Translations under genes and position numbers: made by a program | Notes under the pieces: model-generated | The model's input: only the letters and a program-made list of their open reading frames with translations | Database searches by the model: none | Told to the model about the DNA's origin: nothing | Part shown: positions 20,271-29,991 of the stretch, one piece after another | Numbering within the stretch: position 1 is the first letter of the stretch | How the letters are laid out: every line of letters begins with the position of its first letter | Assembly (NCBI RefSeq): GCF_019249295.1 | Contig: NZ_JAESDH010000020.1 | Span: 39,074-103,073, forward strand | Reading direction: 5' to 3' | DNA length: 64,000 nucleotides | Source: Alteromonas antoniana | GTDB lineage: Bacteria > Pseudomonadota > Gammaproteobacteria > Enterobacterales > Alteromonadaceae

Positions 20271-21350
20271 ATGCTAAGTGTGTTTGGGCGATGGTACCGA
20301 CGCAAGTTCTCTGATCCGGATTCAGCCATGCTGCTGATCCTCTTATTACTGACCACAGCGATGTTGTTACTGTGGGGTGAGTTAATTATGCCAGTCCTGG
20401 TGGCGGCGGTGATAGCCTATTTACTAGATTGGCCGGTTTGTCGTCTCGTAAATCTGGGACTTAGTCGTTCGATTGCGTGTACGTTGGTGCTTCTGTGTTT
20501 TATCGCCGTCACTATTATGCTGTTTGTCGGGCTGGTACCCATTATCACCAAACAAAGTATCAACCTGATCCAGGAAACGCCGGTTATCTGGCAACAGGCG
20601 CAGGACTGGATCCTGACATTACCAGATAAATATCCGAACTATGTTCAGGTCTATCAGATCCATCAGATGATGGAAGGACTGAATGAAAAGCTGGTTGATG
20701 TCGGGGAAACTATTATCTCCGCGTCTTTTAGTAATATTGCCAACGTAGCAGCTTTGCTGGTTTATCTGATATTGGTGCCGTTAATGGTATTTTTTATGTT
20801 GAAGGACAAACTGTTTTTCCTCGCCAGCATTTCAAAGTTGTTACCTAAGGAGCGGCGACTGATTTCACAGGTCGGCCATGAAATGAATGCACAGGTAGCT
20901 AACTATATCCGTGGAAAGGTAATTGAAATTCTTATCGTGGGTTCGGCGTCCTGCGTGACTTTTGTATTGATGGACCTGCGCTACGCTATGTTACTAGGTG
21001 TGCTGGTTGGACTTTCAGTATTGATTCCTTATATCGGGGCTGCAGTTGTGACCATCCCTGTTGCTATTGTTGCCATGTTTCAGTGGGGCATTTCTCCGGA
21101 ATTCTGGTACCTGATGATCGCCTACGGGATAATCCAGGCCCTGGACGGCAATTTGCTGGTGCCGCTACTGTTTTCTGAAGCGGTAAGCCTGCATCCACTT
21201 TATATCATCATTGCGGTACTTTTCTTTGGTGGCCTGTGGGGCTTCTGGGGTGTGTTTTTTGCCATTCCGCTGGCGACGTTAGTAAAAGCGGTGATTACTG
21301 CCTGGTCAGGTGGGCCTGATCTCCCGTCAGACCCGCCACTCTCCGAATAA
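20271..21350 (+). CDS. perM: AI-2E family transporter PerM
   Basis: 359 residues, about eight membrane helices, with the conserved LVYLILVPLMVFFMLKDK and PYIGAAVVTIPVAI segments and DGNLLVPLLFSEAVSLHP of the AI-2E/PerM (YfgO) family. Inner-membrane permease of poorly known substrate. In E. coli it neighbours bepA (yfgO/yfgC), and the divergent pairing with bepA is kept here. Ends at a rho-independent terminator. Confidence 0.92.
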   Translation: MLSVFGRWYRRKFSDPDSAMLLILLLLTTAMLLLWGELIMPVLVAAVIAYLLDWPVCRLVNLGLSRSIACTLVLLCFIAVTIMLFVGLVPIITKQSINLIQETPVIWQQAQDWILTLPDKYPNYVQVYQIHQMMEGLNEKLVDVGETIISASFSNIANVAALLVYLILVPLMVFFMLKDKLFFLASISKLLPKERRLISQVGHEMNAQVANYIRGKVIEILIVGSASCVTFVLMDLRYAMLLGVLVGLSVLIPYIGAAVVTIPVAIVAMFQWGISPEFWYLMIAYGIIQALDGNLLVPLLFSEAVSLHPLYIIIAVLFFGGLWGFWGVFFAIPLATLVKAVITAWSGGPDLPSDPPLSE

Positions 21351-21360
21351 TTGCGGTTTA

Positions 21361-21383
21361 CCGGCAGCTTGCGGGCTGCCGGC
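21361..21383 (+). terminator. hairpin terminator after perM
   Basis: CCGGCAGC / GCTGCCGG eight-base stem with a TTGCGG loop, followed by CTTTCTTT. It begins 10 nt after the perM stop. Confidence 0.8.
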
Positions 21384-21586
21384 TTTCTTTCCGATACCTC
21401 TGTTCCTTTCTCGCCCTAATTCTCACTGTATTTAACAATTATTACTTTTGGTTAATCTTTCGTGTCTGCCTGTCAGTATAAAAACGTATTCAAATTTTCC
21501 TTAATAACAGGCCAACCCTGACGTCAAATTAGCATAGATGTTTGTTGCTTGAGGCATTGACCAGGATCTACACCAAGGAGCAAACC

Positions 21587-22051
21587 GTGCTTTCATTTAC
21601 CCTGAATGGCGAAAAGACCACTTTCGATGGCGACCCGGACACCCCCTTACTGTGGGTAATTCGCGATGCCAATCACTTAACCGGCACCAAATATGGATGC
21701 GGTATTGCCCAGTGCGGTGCATGCACCGTCCACGTCAACGGCATGAGTAAACGCGCTTGTGTTACGCCGATATCTACTTGCGAAGGCAGTCAGATTACTA
21801 CCATTGAGTCTGTCGACGGACGCGAAGCGAAAGCCGTACAAGCTGCCTGGAAATCACTTGATGTACCGCAATGTGGATATTGCCAGTCAGGACAAATCAT
21901 GAGCGCTGTCGCCTTGTTAAAGCAAAAACCATCGCCAAGCGACGAAGATATTGATAATGCAATGGACGGCAATATTTGTCGTTGTGCCACATATCAACGT
22001 ATTCGCAAGGCGATACATGATGCGGCGAAAGAGATGGAGGCTTCTGCATGA
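21587..22051 (+). CDS. iorA: (2Fe-2S) subunit of a molybdenum hydroxylase (isoquinoline 1-oxidoreductase alpha type)
   Basis: 154 residues from the GTG at 21587, which has AAGGAG six bases upstream; a longer in-frame start at 21542 lacks such a site. The N-terminal plant-ferredoxin cluster is YGCGIAQCGACTVHVNG plus a Cys in RACVTP, and the C-terminal four-helix domain binds a second cluster through CGYCQSGQ and NICRCATYQRI. It passes electrons from the Mo site to the next carrier. Overlaps the large subunit by ATGA. The natural substrate of these enzymes varies (N-heterocycles, aldehydes) and cannot be read here. Confidence 0.9.
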   Translation: MLSFTLNGEKTTFDGDPDTPLLWVIRDANHLTGTKYGCGIAQCGACTVHVNGMSKRACVTPISTCEGSQITTIESVDGREAKAVQAAWKSLDVPQCGYCQSGQIMSAVALLKQKPSPSDEDIDNAMDGNICRCATYQRIRKAIHDAAKEMEASA

Positions 22052-24210
22052 ATGATGCACATGTTGCTGACGTATCCCGCCGACACTTTATGCAGGGAAC
22101 CGGATTAATCATCGGGTTAACCATCCTACCGAAGACGGCTGCTGCCTCTGTTACGCAAGGTAACCCACAAGGCGTAGAGGGCGTCAGTCAGTCCATGAAT
22201 GCGTTTGTACGCGTCGCGCCGGACAATCAGGTTACAGTACTTTCGAAACACCTTGAAATGGGGCAGGGACCTTACACCGGACTAACCCAGCTGGTCGCCG
22301 AGGAACTGGACGCTGACTGGGAAAAAATGCACGTTGAAGCGTCGCCGGTTGATGATGAGGTGTATAAAAACTTTGCACTTGGTATGCAGTTAACCGGCGG
22401 CTCGACGTCCATCGCGAATTCGTACGAGCAGTTTCGAAAAGCCGGGGCGACAGCCAAAGCCATGTTGGTTATGGCGGCTGCCGCAAGATGGGGCGTGCCT
22501 CAGAACACGTTGACGGTCAGTAAAGGCGTTATCAGTCACAAGGCCTCCGGGAAGTCAGCTAATTTCGGAGAACTTGCTGAAGATGCCGCTGCGTTTTCTC
22601 CACCCCAGAACGTGTCACTGAAATCGCGCGATCAGTTTACGATTATAGGAACACATAAGCAGCGTCTGGATACGCCGGCTAAAACCAATGGTTCGGCCGT
22701 GTTTACGATGGATGTCATAGCCGATGAGATGCTGTACGCCGTGGTTGCACATCCCCCGAAATTTGGGGCCAGTGTTGACAGTGTCGTTGATAAAGACGCA
22801 CTCAAAGTGGCTGGTGTGACTATGGTCAAAGCCATCCCTCAGGGGGTTGCGGTGTATGCAACAAGCACGTATGCAGCGCTTAAGGGCCGTGACAAGTTGT
22901 CTGTCACCTGGAGTGAGTCAAAGGCAGAAACCCGTTCCAGTAAACAAATTGAAAATGATTTCCGACAGGCGATGTCATCAGGGGGTTTTGAGGCATCGGC
23001 CACCGGGGACGTAGAAGCGGCACTGGCGAAGCAGAACGTAACCGTCGTCGAGCAGGAGTATGTCTTTCCCTTCCTTGCGCATGCGCCCATGGAGCCGCTG
23101 GATGCTGTGTTGTTAAAAAATAAAGAAGGTGGAATAGAATGCTATGCCGGGGCGCAGTTTCCCGGTAGTGATGCCGATGCTATCGCGAAGGTTTGTGGTG
23201 TTAACCGGGAGCAGGTAACAGTGCATGTGCAGCTTGCCGGGGGTAGCTTCGGCCGTCGTGCGCAATTCGGGTCGCCTTATATGACCGAAGCCGCTGAAGT
23301 ATTCAAAGCGTCCGGTATGGACCGGCCGGTAAAACATATTATGACCCGGGAAGATGACATCAAGGGAGGGTTTTATCGGCCATTAACAATACACAAACTA
23401 AAGGCGGCGCTGGATAGCGAGGGTAACATTGTCGCGTGGGACCAACACGTTGCATGTCAGTCGTTGATGGGTAAACAGGATGAGCTTGATGAGACCAGCG
23501 TAGAAGGTGCCAGGGAAGTGCCTTATCAGTTTAAGCATCATCGCTGTATGTCGTATAACACAAGCTCAAAAGTGCCTGTACTCTGGTGGCGCTCAGTGGG
23601 TCACACCCATACCGGTTATACGGTAGAAACCTTTATTGATGAACTTCTGGAGAAAGGCGGTAAAGATCCAATTGAAGGCCGGCTGGCACTGATGCAGCCG
23701 GATTCCCGGGATGCAGGCGTGTTACGCACTGTCGCGAAGATGGCCGATGAAGCGGGTCCTGTTGCCAGTAATGCAGCAAGGGGCGTTGCGGTTCATAAAA
23801 GCTTCAGCACCTATGTGGCTCAGATTGCCGAGGTCACGCGTAACCAAAATGGCGAACCTAAAGTTACGCGAGTATGGGTCGCAGTCGATTGTGGTGTAGC
23901 CGTCAATCCGAATCACATCAAGGCGCAGATGGAAGGTGGCGTTGGATTTGGTGTAGGTGCAATTTTGTATGATGAGGTGGTGCTAAGTGAAGGCGGCACT
24001 GTCGAGCAGTCTAATTTTCACGACTACCGTTCCTTACGTATGAGTGAAATGCCGCATGTAGAAGTTACTGTTATTCAGTCCGATGCGTCACCAACCGGGG
24101 TCGGCGAACCTGGCGTTCCCCCCATCGGTCCCGCGGTGGCGAATGCATGGCGCAGGCTTACAGGCGAAAGTACCTATCGATTACCCATGGTTAAAGCAGC
24201 GCAAGCGTAG
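22048..24210 (+). CDS. iorB: molybdopterin-binding subunit of a xanthine dehydrogenase-family hydroxylase (isoquinoline 1-oxidoreductase beta type)
   Basis: 720 residues. A twin-arginine signal ([16 protein letters not shown]) sends the folded complex to the periplasm. Moco-binding segments: [34 protein letters not shown] and the C-terminal [13 protein letters not shown], whose Glu is the catalytic base of the family. No separate FAD subunit is present, which is normal for the IorAB/aldehyde dehydrogenase type. It oxidises an aromatic N-heterocycle or an aldehyde using water as the oxygen source; substrate unknown. It sits between the Fe-S subunit and a cytochrome c, a complete electron path. 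Confidence 0.92.
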   Translation: MNDAHVADVSRRHFMQGTGLIIGLTILPKTAAASVTQGNPQGVEGVSQSMNAFVRVAPDNQVTVLSKHLEMGQGPYTGLTQLVAEELDADWEKMHVEASPVDDEVYKNFALGMQLTGGSTSIANSYEQFRKAGATAKAMLVMAAAARWGVPQNTLTVSKGVISHKASGKSANFGELAEDAAAFSPPQNVSLKSRDQFTIIGTHKQRLDTPAKTNGSAVFTMDVIADEMLYAVVAHPPKFGASVDSVVDKDALKVAGVTMVKAIPQGVAVYATSTYAALKGRDKLSVTWSESKAETRSSKQIENDFRQAMSSGGFEASATGDVEAALAKQNVTVVEQEYVFPFLAHAPMEPLDAVLLKNKEGGIECYAGAQFPGSDADAIAKVCGVNREQVTVHVQLAGGSFGRRAQFGSPYMTEAAEVFKASGMDRPVKHIMTREDDIKGGFYRPLTIHKLKAALDSEGNIVAWDQHVACQSLMGKQDELDETSVEGAREVPYQFKHHRCMSYNTSSKVPVLWWRSVGHTHTGYTVETFIDELLEKGGKDPIEGRLALMQPDSRDAGVLRTVAKMADEAGPVASNAARGVAVHKSFSTYVAQIAEVTRNQNGEPKVTRVWVAVDCGVAVNPNHIKAQMEGGVGFGVGAILYDEVVLSEGGTVEQSNFHDYRSLRMSEMPHVEVTVIQSDASPTGVGEPGVPPIGPAVANAWRRLTGESTYRLPMVKAAQA

Positions 24211-24221
24211 GAGGCGCAATA

Positions 24222-24842
24222 ATGAAAATGTCAGCGAAAAGAGTATTTTGTATTGCTGTGTGTCTTGTTGCGTCAGCAAGTTCGCCCGCCATCGCAGAAT
24301 CATTAAAGTCAGTAGACGAGTTTGATAATGTGAAAGACGAAAAAGCCCGTTCAGTAGCGATGTTTGAGGAAGTTGGGAAAGTATTACAGCATCCACGATG
24401 TTTAAATTGTCATCCGGTGGGTAACCAGCCATTGCAGGGCGAGGACATGGTTTTACACAATCCCCCGGTGCAGCGCGGGCCGGGTAATTTTGGTGTGGCC
24501 GGAATGGAGTGCAATACCTGTCACCAGGCGATGAACGTGAAAGTGACCGGGCAGTCTGAAGATGTCAAAAGCATACCTGGTCATCCGAAATGGCATCTTG
24601 CCCCACCAGAGATGGCCTGGGTCGGAAAGTCACTGGGAGAAATTTGTCTGCAGCTGAAAGACAAAGAGCGTAATGGCAATAAAACCATGCCGGAAATGAT
24701 TCACCACATGGCTGAAGATACGCTGGTTGGCTGGGGCTGGGAGCCGGGTGACGGCAGAGAGCCTGCGCCGGGCACACAAGCAGCTTTCGGCAAGTTATTT
24801 AAAGCCTGGGTAGATACAGGCGCGCACTGCCCGAAAGTCTGA
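24222..24842 (+). CDS. exported di-haem cytochrome c, partner of the Mo hydroxylase
   Basis: 206 residues. Signal peptide ([21 protein letters not shown]), then two haem-c motifs, CLNCH near residue 65 and CNTCH near 97. [19 protein letters not shown] and the histidine/methionine-rich middle are typical of the small proteins annotated beside isoquinoline 1-oxidoreductase genes. An AGGAGG seven bases before the ATG overlaps the iorB stop. Likely takes electrons from the Fe-S subunit and hands them to the respiratory chain. Partner role is inferred from position. Confidence 0.85.
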   Translation: MKMSAKRVFCIAVCLVASASSPAIAESLKSVDEFDNVKDEKARSVAMFEEVGKVLQHPRCLNCHPVGNQPLQGEDMVLHNPPVQRGPGNFGVAGMECNTCHQAMNVKVTGQSEDVKSIPGHPKWHLAPPEMAWVGKSLGEICLQLKDKERNGNKTMPEMIHHMAEDTLVGWGWEPGDGREPAPGTQAAFGKLFKAWVDTGAHCPKV

Positions 24843-24848
24843 ACAGAC

Positions 24849-24878
24849 AAAAAAGCCCGGTAACAAACCGGGCTTTTC
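24849..24878. terminator. bidirectional terminator between cytochrome c and bcp
   Basis: AAAAGCCCGGT / ACCGGGCTTTT stem with a short AACA loop and A- and T-runs on both sides; serves both convergent genes. Confidence 0.9.
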
Positions 24879-24892
24879 ATTATAGGAATCGA

Positions 24893-25363
24893 TTATGCGT
24901 TCTGTGACAAATAATCCAGCACTACGATGTGATGCTCTTTTGTTTTAAATTTATTGAAAACGTGCTCGACGTTACCTTGTTCATCAATCAAAAAGCTGAT
25001 CCGGTGAATACCATCATACTCTTTGCCCATGAATTTTTTCGGGCCCCACACACCGAACGCGTCCGCCACGGCATGATCTTCGTCTGACAATAACGTAAAG
25101 TTCAGGTTTTCTTTCTCAATAAATTTTGGCAATCGTTTTACGGCGTCCGGGCTGACTCCCAGCACCACAACATTTTGCTTTTCCAGTTCTTTGTTAATAT
25201 CACGGAGTCCCTGAGCCTGTACCGTGCACCCCGGGGTCATGGCTTTAGGGTAAAAATAAACCAGGACTTTTTTACCCTGAAGGCTCTGCAGTGAAACGTC
25301 ATCACCATTTTGGTCGGGTAACGTGAATTCGGGGGCTTTATCACCAGCTTGTAACGTTTTCAT
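24893..25363 (-). CDS. bcp: thiol peroxidase Bcp (peroxiredoxin Q type)
   Basis: 156 residues from the ATG at 25361-25363, chosen because AAGGAT lies four bases upstream and the protein then starts MKTLQAGDKAPEF as in the family. Peroxidatic Cys in TPGCTVQAQG. The resolving Cys that in E. coli Bcp follows five residues later (TVQACG) is Gln here, so this is a one-Cys type that needs an external thiol. It reduces hydroperoxides at the expense of thioredoxin or glutaredoxin. Starts inside the 3' end of gcvR (23-nt overlap). Confidence 0.93.
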   Translation of the reverse strand: MKTLQAGDKAPEFTLPDQNGDDVSLQSLQGKKVLVYFYPKAMTPGCTVQAQGLRDINKELEKQNVVVLGVSPDAVKRLPKFIEKENLNFTLLSDEDHAVADAFGVWGPKKFMGKEYDGIHRISFLIDEQGNVEHVFNKFKTKEHHIVVLDYLSQNA

Positions 25364-25904
25364 TCGGATCCTTATTGTGTTTATCAACTACCTTACCGGT
25401 AACCTGTAATGTGTCGAAAAGCGTACTGAGAGATGTTTCGAGCTCGGCGAAATCGATGCTGTCAGGGATATTAACCACAAATTTGCACCGCATCATTTCC
25501 TCACCTGTCACCTTATCAGTGAAGGTCCGTTGTCGAAATGCGCTGATAGAGCCCTGACGTTCAGCAAAAAAGCCGGTAACAGCTTTTATCTGGCCGGTAG
25601 TATCTTTGCCACTGAACTCCACATCTATCAGGTGCGCCAGATTTTGTTTTGCGTGGTGGCTGGTACGCTTCATCATTGAGAGCAGATCAAGCCGCTGACA
25701 CAGGGGAGGAATAGTACACTCGGCCTTAGTAATAGCCGGCTGCGACCCTTCCAGAATCATTGTAAGCGAAAACTCCTGACCATAAATAGCCTGTCGGCTG
25801 TCGAGAATATTACATTGTGCCTCAGACACGGTGGACGCAATTTCACTGAGAATACCACTGCTGTCTGTTCCCAGGATAGTCACGATAAGTTGATGCTTTG
25901 CCAT
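25341..25904 (-). CDS. gcvR: glycine cleavage system repressor-like ACT-domain protein GcvR
   Basis: 187 residues from the ATG at 25902-25904 (MAKHQLIVTILGTDSSGI). Two tandem ACT domains, about residues 5-75 and 90-170 (AHLIDVEFSGKDTTGQIKAVTGFFAERQGSI). In E. coli GcvR binds glycine and interacts with GcvA rather than binding DNA itself. Gene order gcvR-bcp next to divergent dapA is the same as in E. coli. A longer open frame to 26063 adds residues unlike the family and is rejected. Confidence 0.9.
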   Translation of the reverse strand: MAKHQLIVTILGTDSSGILSEIASTVSEAQCNILDSRQAIYGQEFSLTMILEGSQPAITKAECTIPPLCQRLDLLSMMKRTSHHAKQNLAHLIDVEFSGKDTTGQIKAVTGFFAERQGSISAFRQRTFTDKVTGEEMMRCKFVVNIPDSIDFAELETSLSTLFDTLQVTGKVVDKHNKDPNENVTSW

Positions 25905-26198
25905 GATTTCTGTGTCAGATTGATTCAGAAGCAGATGGTAGCACAGAGACATTTTTAAGTGCCACTGCCTGTAACTACTTCTCTGGTTGTTCGTGGCAGC
26001 GCTATGACAAACCAGATACAATCCGGACCCGATTTCAATGAGTTTGACATTGTAATTTATCAATCGGACAGCCTCCGCCAGACCTTCTGTTGCGCTTATT
26101 GATGATGATTACAATTTAATTACTCGATTGCCGCGCTATCTGCTTGTTTTTGCGGTCTGAGATAATTACCATGTGCGCTCACAAATTGCGGAGAGATT

Positions 26199-27083
26199 AT
26201 GTTTACTGGCAGTTATGTAGCATTGGTAACGCCAATGGATGACCACGGTGATATTGACTACCCGGCGCTGGAAAAGCTGGTGCAGTTTCATATTGACCAA
26301 GGTACTCACGGTATCGTTTCTGTAGGAACGACTGGCGAGTCTGCGACTTTGCCCTTTGACGGGCATGTCAATGTGGTGAAGGAGACGGTTCGAATGGCTG
26401 ACGGTAAAATTTCGGTAATTGCCGGTAGCGGGGCAAACTCTACTGCAGAAGCGATTTTTCTGACTGAACAAATGAGTGATTTGGGCGTGGACGGCTTCTT
26501 AAGTGTCGTGCCTTATTACAATAAGCCCCAGCAGAAAGGCATGGTCGCGCATTTCAACGCGATTGCAGACGCCTCTGATGTTCCCATTATACTTTACAAC
26601 GTTCCAGGCCGTACGGTGGCAGACATGTTGCCAGAAACGGTAGCAGAATTAGCACAGCATAAAAATATCGTTGGGTTAAAGGATGCTACCGGCGATATTT
26701 CACGTCTTAAGGCGACACAGGCGGTTGTCGATGACAGTTTCATTCTGTTAAGCGGCGATGACGCAACGAGCTGTGAATTTTTGTGTGAAGGTGGGCATGG
26801 AGTGATTTCCGTTACTGCAAATATTGTCCCTAAAGCCATGGCACAAATGTGTGAAGCGGCGTTAGCAGGAGATTATACCCGTTGTCGCGAGATAGACCGC
26901 ACGATTGACGCGCTTCATACTGGCCTCTTTATCGAGCCAAATCCCGTGATGCCAAAGTGGGCATTGTATAAAATGGGCATGATGAATAGTGCTCAATTGC
27001 GATTACCGATGGTTTTACCGGAACTTGCAAGCAAAAATCATATCGAAGAAATATTAAAAAAATACGCTTTGATTTCTGGTTAA
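26199..27083 (+). CDS. dapA: 4-hydroxy-tetrahydrodipicolinate synthase DapA
   Basis: 294 residues (E. coli 292). N-terminus MFTGSYVALVTPMD; SVGTTGESATL forms the pyruvate-binding loop, ILYNVPGRT holds the catalytic Tyr and GLKDATGDI the Schiff-base Lys. It condenses pyruvate with aspartate semialdehyde, the first committed step to lysine and diaminopimelate for the cell wall. First of the dapA-bamC-purC run, with a GGAGAG site before the ATG. Divergent from gcvR. Confidence 0.97.
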   Translation: MFTGSYVALVTPMDDHGDIDYPALEKLVQFHIDQGTHGIVSVGTTGESATLPFDGHVNVVKETVRMADGKISVIAGSGANSTAEAIFLTEQMSDLGVDGFLSVVPYYNKPQQKGMVAHFNAIADASDVPIILYNVPGRTVADMLPETVAELAQHKNIVGLKDATGDISRLKATQAVVDDSFILLSGDDATSCEFLCEGGHGVISVTANIVPKAMAQMCEAALAGDYTRCREIDRTIDALHTGLFIEPNPVMPKWALYKMGMMNSAQLRLPMVLPELASKNHIEEILKKYALISG

Positions 27084-27095
27084 TAAGGATCACCG

Positions 27096-28199
27096 ATGAA
27101 TAAAACCCTGGCTTTAGTAAGTGGCCTGACTGTACTGGCCCTTGCGGGATGTTCAAGCCAACTGGACAGAAAAACCGCTTCAGGCAGTTACGATTATGTC
27201 GAAACGGCTGAAAAACAACCTCTTAAGATACCTGACGAACTTGATAAACCTGAGTTTTCTGATGATTTTGAATTACCAGAAGTGGGTGAAGAAGCCGACC
27301 GTGATCTGGTTGGCAAAAACCTTGTCGTCATGTCACCGTCGGTAGTGATGCCGGTTGTGACCGGTTCACACGTTGAAGAGGGCACGAAAAAAGCAGTGGT
27401 CTGGTTTGATCAGGTTGACGATTCGCAACCATTGGAAAAAGCCATCTGGAATTCGCTGCTAAGTTTTCTTGATCAGCAGGGGATCGGCGTAGACCGCTTT
27501 GAGCCTGATGAAGGCGTGCTGGTTACTGACTGGATGATCATCAACAAAGAAGAAGACAGTAGCTGGTATGACTGGACAACAACGGAAAGTCAGATTGGTC
27601 GCCGTTTTGAATTTTTGCTGGAGAAAAAGCCCCATGGTCGTACAGCTGCCCTCATGGTTGAGCTAAAAGATTACATGGCGACAACAGGTAACGATGTGGT
27701 TGCCAGTGTGAATGATATTCAGGAACGACGTGAGGAGATTGATATTCTCAATCAGGTCATTAACCATTACGAATATCAAATTCAATTGGAAGACAGCCGA
27801 AGGATCGCCCGCATTCGTCAGGGTCTGGACGCAGAGATGGGATTTAATCCCGACGGCGAGCCAGCGTATGTAGTCAACGCTCAGTATGACGTCGCCTGGC
27901 CGAGAACCTTGCTGGTTTTGCGAAAGCTGGGATTCGATGTAAAAGATCTGGATAAGTCTACCGGCCTGCTATTCGTTTCCTACACAGGTGACGACGACGG
28001 GTGGTGGGGAAATCTGTTTAGCAGTGAGGAGGCATTGCTTGAAGAGGGTGATTACCGTCTTAAAGTAAATAAGCTTTCTGCTGAGAAAACCTCAATTACC
28101 TTTATGAATGATGAAAGTGAGCCGTTTGAAGCAAATCAGGTTTCGGATCTTTTCGAGTCTTTCTCCAGGGTAATGTCAGAAGATAACCTTGATATTTAA
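27096..28199 (+). CDS. bamC: outer membrane assembly lipoprotein BamC
   Basis: 367 residues (E. coli 344). Lipobox LALAGC with Cys at about residue 19, then the unstructured BamC N-terminus with the YDYVE..PLKIPDELDKPEFSDDF-like stretch that binds BamD, and two helix-grip domains. BamC is a lipoprotein of the beta-barrel assembly machinery. It starts 12 nt after dapA, as in E. coli where bamC (nlpB) also follows dapA and precedes purC. Confidence 0.95.
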   Translation: MNKTLALVSGLTVLALAGCSSQLDRKTASGSYDYVETAEKQPLKIPDELDKPEFSDDFELPEVGEEADRDLVGKNLVVMSPSVVMPVVTGSHVEEGTKKAVVWFDQVDDSQPLEKAIWNSLLSFLDQQGIGVDRFEPDEGVLVTDWMIINKEEDSSWYDWTTTESQIGRRFEFLLEKKPHGRTAALMVELKDYMATTGNDVVASVNDIQERREEIDILNQVINHYEYQIQLEDSRRIARIRQGLDAEMGFNPDGEPAYVVNAQYDVAWPRTLLVLRKLGFDVKDLDKSTGLLFVSYTGDDDGWWGNLFSSEEALLEEGDYRLKVNKLSAEKTSITFMNDESEPFEANQVSDLFESFSRVMSEDNLDI

Positions 28200-28211
28200 T
28201 TGAGAGTCATA

Positions 28212-28925
28212 ATGCAAAAACGTGAAGAGCTTTACCGCGGTAAAGCAAAAACAGTGTACACAACTGATGACAGCAACAAACTGATTCTGCACTTCAGGAA
28301 CGATACCTCGGCTTTTGATGGCGAAAAAATTGAACAGCTCGAGCGTAAGGGTGAGGTGAACAATAAGTTCAACCACTTTATTATGACAAAGCTGGAAGAC
28401 GCGGGTATCGCTACGCAGGTAGAATCATTGGTATCTGATACAGAATCACTGGTTAAAAAGCTGGATATGATCCCTGTTGAATGTGTGGTTCGTAATGTTG
28501 CTGCTGGCTCTCTGGTACGCCGTTTAGGGGTAGAAGAGGGCAAGGAACTGACACCTCCACTGTTTGAATTCTTCCTCAAAAATGACGCGTTACACGACCC
28601 GATGGTCAATGACTATCACATCATTTCATTTGGCTGGGCAACGGCAGATCAAATTGAAAAGATGAAAGCGCTGACCTTTGAAGTGAACAGCGTTTTGAAG
28701 CGTTTGTTCGATGACGCCGGCATGATCCTGGTGGACTACAAGCTTGAGTTTGGTTTAGACGACGCTGGAAACATTGTTTTAGGTGATGAGTTTACACCAG
28801 ACGGCTGTCGTTTATGGGACAAAGCAACCCGTAAAAAAATGGACAAAGACCGTTTCCGCCAGGGACTCGGATCAGTCGTTGAGACTTACATCGAAGTGGC
28901 CGAACGCCTGGGCCTGAAACTGTAA
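28212..28925 (+). CDS. purC: phosphoribosylaminoimidazole-succinocarboxamide synthase PurC
   Basis: 237 residues from the ATG at 28212, the same length as E. coli PurC; the in-frame TTG at 28200 is rejected. Starts [20 protein letters not shown]; the ATP/CAIR motifs [27 protein letters not shown] and [11 protein letters not shown] are intact. It joins aspartate to CAIR in purine synthesis. Last gene of dapA-bamC-purC, ended by a strong terminator. Confidence 0.97.
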   Translation: MQKREELYRGKAKTVYTTDDSNKLILHFRNDTSAFDGEKIEQLERKGEVNNKFNHFIMTKLEDAGIATQVESLVSDTESLVKKLDMIPVECVVRNVAAGSLVRRLGVEEGKELTPPLFEFFLKNDALHDPMVNDYHIISFGWATADQIEKMKALTFEVNSVLKRLFDDAGMILVDYKLEFGLDDAGNIVLGDEFTPDGCRLWDKATRKKMDKDRFRQGLGSVVETYIEVAERLGLKL

Positions 28926-28942
28926 TCACGTTCTTCGTATTT

Positions 28943-28968
28943 AAAAGGGCCTTTTCAGGCCCTTTTTT
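28943..28968 (+). terminator. rho-independent terminator after purC
   Basis: AAAAGGGCC / GGCCCTTTTTT stem and T-run, 18 nt past the purC stop. Confidence 0.93.
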
Positions 28969-29106
28969 GATCTGCGCAACCCTGGTTACAGCGCCAGGTC
29001 TTCCTGAGCTCGGTGTTAACACACCAGAGTGACGGTCACACACTGGCTGACGTCAGCATTCAGGTGTCGTGTTATGTATCGGGCTGCTGTATAACGCTAT
29101 GATATT

Positions 29107-29991
29107 GTGACACCTTTATTAAACAGAGAGTCCGCTTTGCCTTCGTCATTACGCATTAGTTTTTACACTCTGATGGCTATGATCGCGTTTGCCGCAAACT
29201 CATTGCTGTGCCGGATGGCGTTGGTTGAGACGGAGATCTCCCCGGGTATGTTTACAGCCGTCAGGCTACTTAGCGGCGCAATCACCTTATTTGTTATCAC
29301 ACGCCTGCTACGCGTGCCTTCTGTAAAAGCCGGCAGTTGGAGAGGGGCGCTGGCGTTATTTACCTATGCCGCTGCGTTTTCTTTTGCTTATGTGAGCATG
29401 AGTACTGGGACCGGCGCGTTACTGCTGTTTGGCTCAGTACAGATCACAATGATTTGTGCGGGTTTGCTGGCCGGAGAACGGTTTCATCGCTGGCAGGTTT
29501 TAGGCTTTTTACTGGCAATAGCCGGACTTATTGTATTGCTAATGCCTGGACTGTCAGCGCCGCCATTCGGGGCTGCTGCACTTATGCTTTGTGCTGGTTT
29601 TGCCTGGGGTTTGTATTCAATTATGGGGCGCGGTGCCGTATCGGGTATAGCGGTTACCTCTGGTAACTTCATTTACGCGGTGGTTTTCGTGATAGCACTA
29701 CTTGGTGTATCTGCGGCAATGGAAAGCGAACTGACAGCTGATTTTTCGGGCATGGTGCTGGGCATTGCTTCTGGCGCTCTGGCATCAGGCATCGGTTACA
29801 CGCTCTGGTATCAGGTGCTTCCACACATCAAATCAACCCACGCGGCCACCATCCAGCTTAGTGTGCCGGTGCTGGCAGTAATCGCCGGCTGGTTATTTCT
29901 CTCAGAGGCAATTACCTTACAGATAGTCCTGGCTTCACTTGCAATTCTTGGTGGTATCTGGATTGTCATCAAAAGCCGCAGCAAAGGGTAG
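29107..29991 (+). CDS. DMT-superfamily (EamA) transporter
   Basis: 294 residues, ten predicted membrane helices in two EamA repeats (about residues 15-140 and 155-290), with the family's SLLCRMALV and GYTLWYQVLPHIKSTHAATIQLSVPVLAVIAGWL segments. Drug/metabolite exporter of unknown substrate in the inner membrane. The GTG at 29107 has no clear ribosome site; the in-frame TTG at 29137, six bases after AGAGAG, is a good alternative start. Its last 57 nt overlap the convergent PrsW-like gene. Confidence 0.85.
   Translation: MTPLLNRESALPSSLRISFYTLMAMIAFAANSLLCRMALVETEISPGMFTAVRLLSGAITLFVITRLLRVPSVKAGSWRGALALFTYAAAFSFAYVSMSTGTGALLLFGSVQITMICAGLLAGERFHRWQVLGFLLAIAGLIVLLMPGLSAPPFGAAALMLCAGFAWGLYSIMGRGAVSGIAVTSGNFIYAVVFVIALLGVSAAMESELTADFSGMVLGIASGALASGIGYTLWYQVLPHIKSTHAATIQLSVPVLAVIAGWLFLSEAITLQIVLASLAILGGIWIVIKSRSKG

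Noticed and set aside
25905..26063. N-terminal extension of gcvR
   Set aside because: The extension does not resemble the family, which starts right before the first ACT domain.
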